From: Pseudomonas sp. 8AS
GTDB lineage: Bacteria > Pseudomonadota > Gammaproteobacteria > Pseudomonadales > Pseudomonadaceae
Assembly (NCBI RefSeq): GCF_902506505.1
Contig: NZ_LR733406.1
Location: 3,654,692 to 3,718,691 of the forward strand
Direction of reading: 5' to 3'
Length of the DNA: 64,000 nucleotides
Part shown: positions 62,136-64,000 of the stretch, piece after piece
How the letters are laid out: each line of letters opens with the position of its first letter
How positions within the stretch are numbered: position 1 is the first letter of the stretch
Position numbers and translations under genes: made by a program
Notes under the pieces: model-generated
Database searches by the model: none
The model's input: the letters and a program-made list of their open reading frames with translations, nothing else
What the model was told of the DNA's origin: nothing

Positions 62136-62696
62136 TTAGCGGCGTACCGGACGTTTCTGCAGCTTGCGCTGCAAGGTGCGCCGGTGCATGCCCAGGGCGC
62201 GGGCGGTGGCGGAGATATTGCCTTCGTGCTCGGCCAGCACGCGCTGGATGTGCTCCCACTGCAGGCGGTCCACCGACATCGGGTTTTCCGGCACCAGGCT
62301 GTCCAGGTCGGCATGTTCGGAAAGCAGCGCGGTCAGCACGTCGTCGGCGTCGGCCGGCTTGCACAGGTAGTTGGTGGCGCCGCGCTTGATCGCCTCCACC
62401 GCGGTGGCGATGCTCGAATAGCCAGTGAGGATCACCACGCGCATTTCCGCATCCAGCTCCAGCAGCTTGGGCAGCAGCACCAGGCCAGAGTCGCCTTCCA
62501 TCTTCAGATCGACCACGGCGTAGTCCGGCAGGTCTTCCTTGGCCAGGGCCAGGCCTTCCTCGGCCGAGTTGGCCACGCTGACGCGCAGGCCGCGACGATC
62601 CATGGCCCGCGCCATGACGCGAGTGAAGGTGGCGTCGTCGTCCACCAGCAACAGGTGCGGTTGCTCTTCGCCGTCGATCAGGGGTTCGTCACTCAT
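62136..62696 (-). CDS. roxR: Response regulator RoxR (PrrA/RegA family)
   Basis: A 186-aa response regulator. Receiver domain with acidic pocket LLVDDDATF, phospho-Asp in YAVVDLKMEGDSGL, conserved Thr (ILTGYSS) and Lys (YLCKPADADD), and a C-terminal Fis-like HTH (NISATARALGMHRRTLQRKL). Start ATG 62696 fits GGAG six bases upstream; ATG 62702 abuts the GGAG. In P. aeruginosa RoxSR controls cyanide-insensitive oxidase and aerobic respiration genes. It overlaps roxS by eight bases. Confidence 0.95.
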   Translation of the reverse strand: MSDEPLIDGEEQPHLLLVDDDATFTRVMARAMDRRGLRVSVANSAEEGLALAKEDLPDYAVVDLKMEGDSGLVLLPKLLELDAEMRVVILTGYSSIATAVEAIKRGATNYLCKPADADDVLTALLSEHADLDSLVPENPMSVDRLQWEHIQRVLAEHEGNISATARALGMHRRTLQRKLQKRPVRR

Positions 62697-63966
62697 GTTC
62701 ATCTCCGGGGGCCAGTCTGGGCAGGCGTAGCTCGGTCAGCGTACCGCCGTCTTCATGGTTGTACAGTTTCACCGACCCGCCGGCTCGCGTCACGCTGGCC
62801 TGGCTGAGGAACAGGCCGAGGCCGAAGCCCTTGCCCTTGGTGGTGAAGAAGGGTTTGCCGAGCTGTTCGGCGATGGCCAGCGGCACGCCGGCACCGTGGT
62901 CGCGGATGCTCAGGACCATCCACTGGTGGTCCCAGTCCAGGCGGATATCCAGCTTGTCCGGGCAGGCATCGGCGGCGTTGTTCAGCAGGTTGAGCAGGGC
63001 CTGGGTCAGGTCGGCCGGCGGCAACAGGCGCGGCACGCTGCCTGCACCCAGGCACTGGTAGCGGTAGGTGGCTTCCGGGCGCATCAGGTGCCAGCGGTTG
63101 AGGGTCGCCTCCAGCCACTGCACGGCGCTCTGCTCGGCCACGGCCTGGCGGCGGTCGGCCTCGGCGGCGCGCACCAGGTGCTGCAGGGTTTCCTTGCACA
63201 GCTTGACCTGCTCCTGGAGCAGCGCCAGGTCATCCTGCAGGGCCGGCTTGTCGCGGTACTCCTGGCGCAGCTCCTTGAGCAGCACGCTGATGGTCGCCAG
63301 CGGCGTGCCCAGTTCGTGGGCGGCGCCGGCGGCCTGGGTGGCCACGGCGAGCAGTTGCTGGTCGCGCATGCCCTCCTCGCGGCGCAGCGCCTGCAGCTCG
63401 TCCTGGCGGCGCAGGGCGCCGGCCATCTTGACCACGAAGAAGGTGATGAAGGCCGCCGACAGGGCGAAGTTCAGCCACATGCCGAACAGGTGCAGGCTGA
63501 TCAGCATGGTCTCGTGCTGCAGGTTGTTCAGGTGCAGCGGGTGGTACCAGATCAGCAGCGCGGTGTAGCCGCTCAAGGCCAGGCCGCCGAGCACCATGGA
63601 GTAGAACCACGGCAGGGTCGCCGCGGCGATGGTCAGCGGCACCAGGTAGTAGGAGACGAAGGGGTTGGTCGAGCCGCCGGAGAAATACAGCAGCACGCTG
63701 TGGATGACCAGGTCGCAGGCCAGCTGCACCGTGTATTCAAGCTCGGTCACCGGCCACGGCCCGCGCAGGCGCAGGGCGGTGAGCAGGCACAGCACCAGGG
63801 AAATGCCGAGGGTGACGCTCAGCGCCAGCCAGGGCAGCGGCAGCAGGTCGGACAGGTAGGCGATGCCCACCGAACCAGCCTGGGCGGCCAGCACCAGCAG
63901 ACGGATCAGGGTCAGGCGCCAGAGGTTCTGCCGGCTGGCGGAAAACAGTTGGACAGTCGCGTACAT
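62689..63966 (-). CDS. roxS: Sensor histidine kinase RoxS (PrrB/RegB family)
   Basis: A 425-aa membrane sensor with about six helices (residues 20-185). The H-box AAHELGTPLATISVLLKEL, N-box LLNLLNNAADACPD, and G-boxes IRDHGAGVP and KGKGFGLGLFL are present. The RegB-type quinone-sensing GGSTNPFVSYYLVPL loop is present. Start ATG 63966; only about 35 bp of upstream sequence is in the window. Confidence 0.95.
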   Translation of the reverse strand: MYATVQLFSASRQNLWRLTLIRLLVLAAQAGSVGIAYLSDLLPLPWLALSVTLGISLVLCLLTALRLRGPWPVTELEYTVQLACDLVIHSVLLYFSGGSTNPFVSYYLVPLTIAAATLPWFYSMVLGGLALSGYTALLIWYHPLHLNNLQHETMLISLHLFGMWLNFALSAAFITFFVVKMAGALRRQDELQALRREEGMRDQQLLAVATQAAGAAHELGTPLATISVLLKELRQEYRDKPALQDDLALLQEQVKLCKETLQHLVRAAEADRRQAVAEQSAVQWLEATLNRWHLMRPEATYRYQCLGAGSVPRLLPPADLTQALLNLLNNAADACPDKLDIRLDWDHQWMVLSIRDHGAGVPLAIAEQLGKPFFTTKGKGFGLGLFLSQASVTRAGGSVKLYNHEDGGTLTELRLPRLAPGDEHE

Positions 63967-64000
63967 GGCGGCTCCGGTGAATTGCGGCGAGTATAACCAC

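Overview
The window is GC-rich chromosomal DNA of a Pseudomonas, from the wider P. aeruginosa/alcaligenes/mendocina side of the genus. The evidence is protein content, long ATGA-type operon overlaps, GTAGG...CCTAC-bounded intergenic palindromes, and gene order that from memory matches two P. aeruginosa PAO1 blocks: about PA4858-PA4874 (1-16 kb) and PA4447-PA4494 (16-64 kb). No tRNA, rRNA, CRISPR array, prophage or intact insertion sequence was seen. This is mostly core genome; the novelty is in regulatory sites, repeats and gene remnants.

Layout: (1) 0-0.6 kb, end of a MarC-type membrane protein. (2) 0.8-10.4 kb, urea use: a sigma-54-type promoter, the urea ABC transporter urtABCDE, then ureD-ureA-GNAT-ureB-ureC. 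(3) 10.4-16.1 kb, small accessory genes: DMT exporter, glycine-rich secreted protein, DksA/TraR-like zinc-finger protein, oxaloacetate decarboxylase of the PEP mutase superfamily, solute-binding protein, short Hsp70-like protein, small lipoprotein. (4) 16.1-24.2 kb, leftward: hisC, hisD, hisG, murA, ibaG and mlaBCDEF (listed here in coordinate order). (5) 24.4-31.6 kb, rightward: kdsD-kdsC-lptC-lptA-lptB-rpoN-hpf-ptsN-rapZ-ptsO. (6) 31.7-44.8 kb: leftward pmbA, rightward yjgA, then leftward tldD, nitrilase, yhdP, rng, maf, mreD, mreC, mreB. (7) 45-50.3 kb, rightward: gatCAB, an RlpA-like lipoprotein, a Ca/Na antiporter and a CMD-family protein. (8) 50.3-60.5 kb, the leftward six-gene bacterial alpha-2-macroglobulin (mag) operon. 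(9) 60.6-64 kb: a decayed PBP1C C-terminal fragment, an AEC transporter and the RoxS-RoxR two-component pair.

How it works together: urea is imported by Urt and hydrolysed by urease; rpoN, which encodes the sigma factor expected to drive the urt promoter, lies in the same window. Mla, Kds, Lpt, YhdP, MurA, Mre and Mag all build or guard the cell envelope. rpoN-hpf-ptsN-rapZ-ptsO is the usual nitrogen-PTS cluster. MlaB/MlaF, TldD/PmbA and RoxS/RoxR are protein pairs encoded here together.

Most interesting: an apparent AUC start codon for mreC; a pair of TGTAG-N5-CTACA palindromes, one over the promoter and one inside the oxaloacetate decarboxylase gene, whose 5' part has deviant codon use; repeats that supply TAG stop codons at five gene ends; a 148-bp MITE-like hairpin where PAO1 has its fumC1-sodA block; a PBP1C remnant beside the mag operon; and MagE carrying both SxxK and HExxH motifs.
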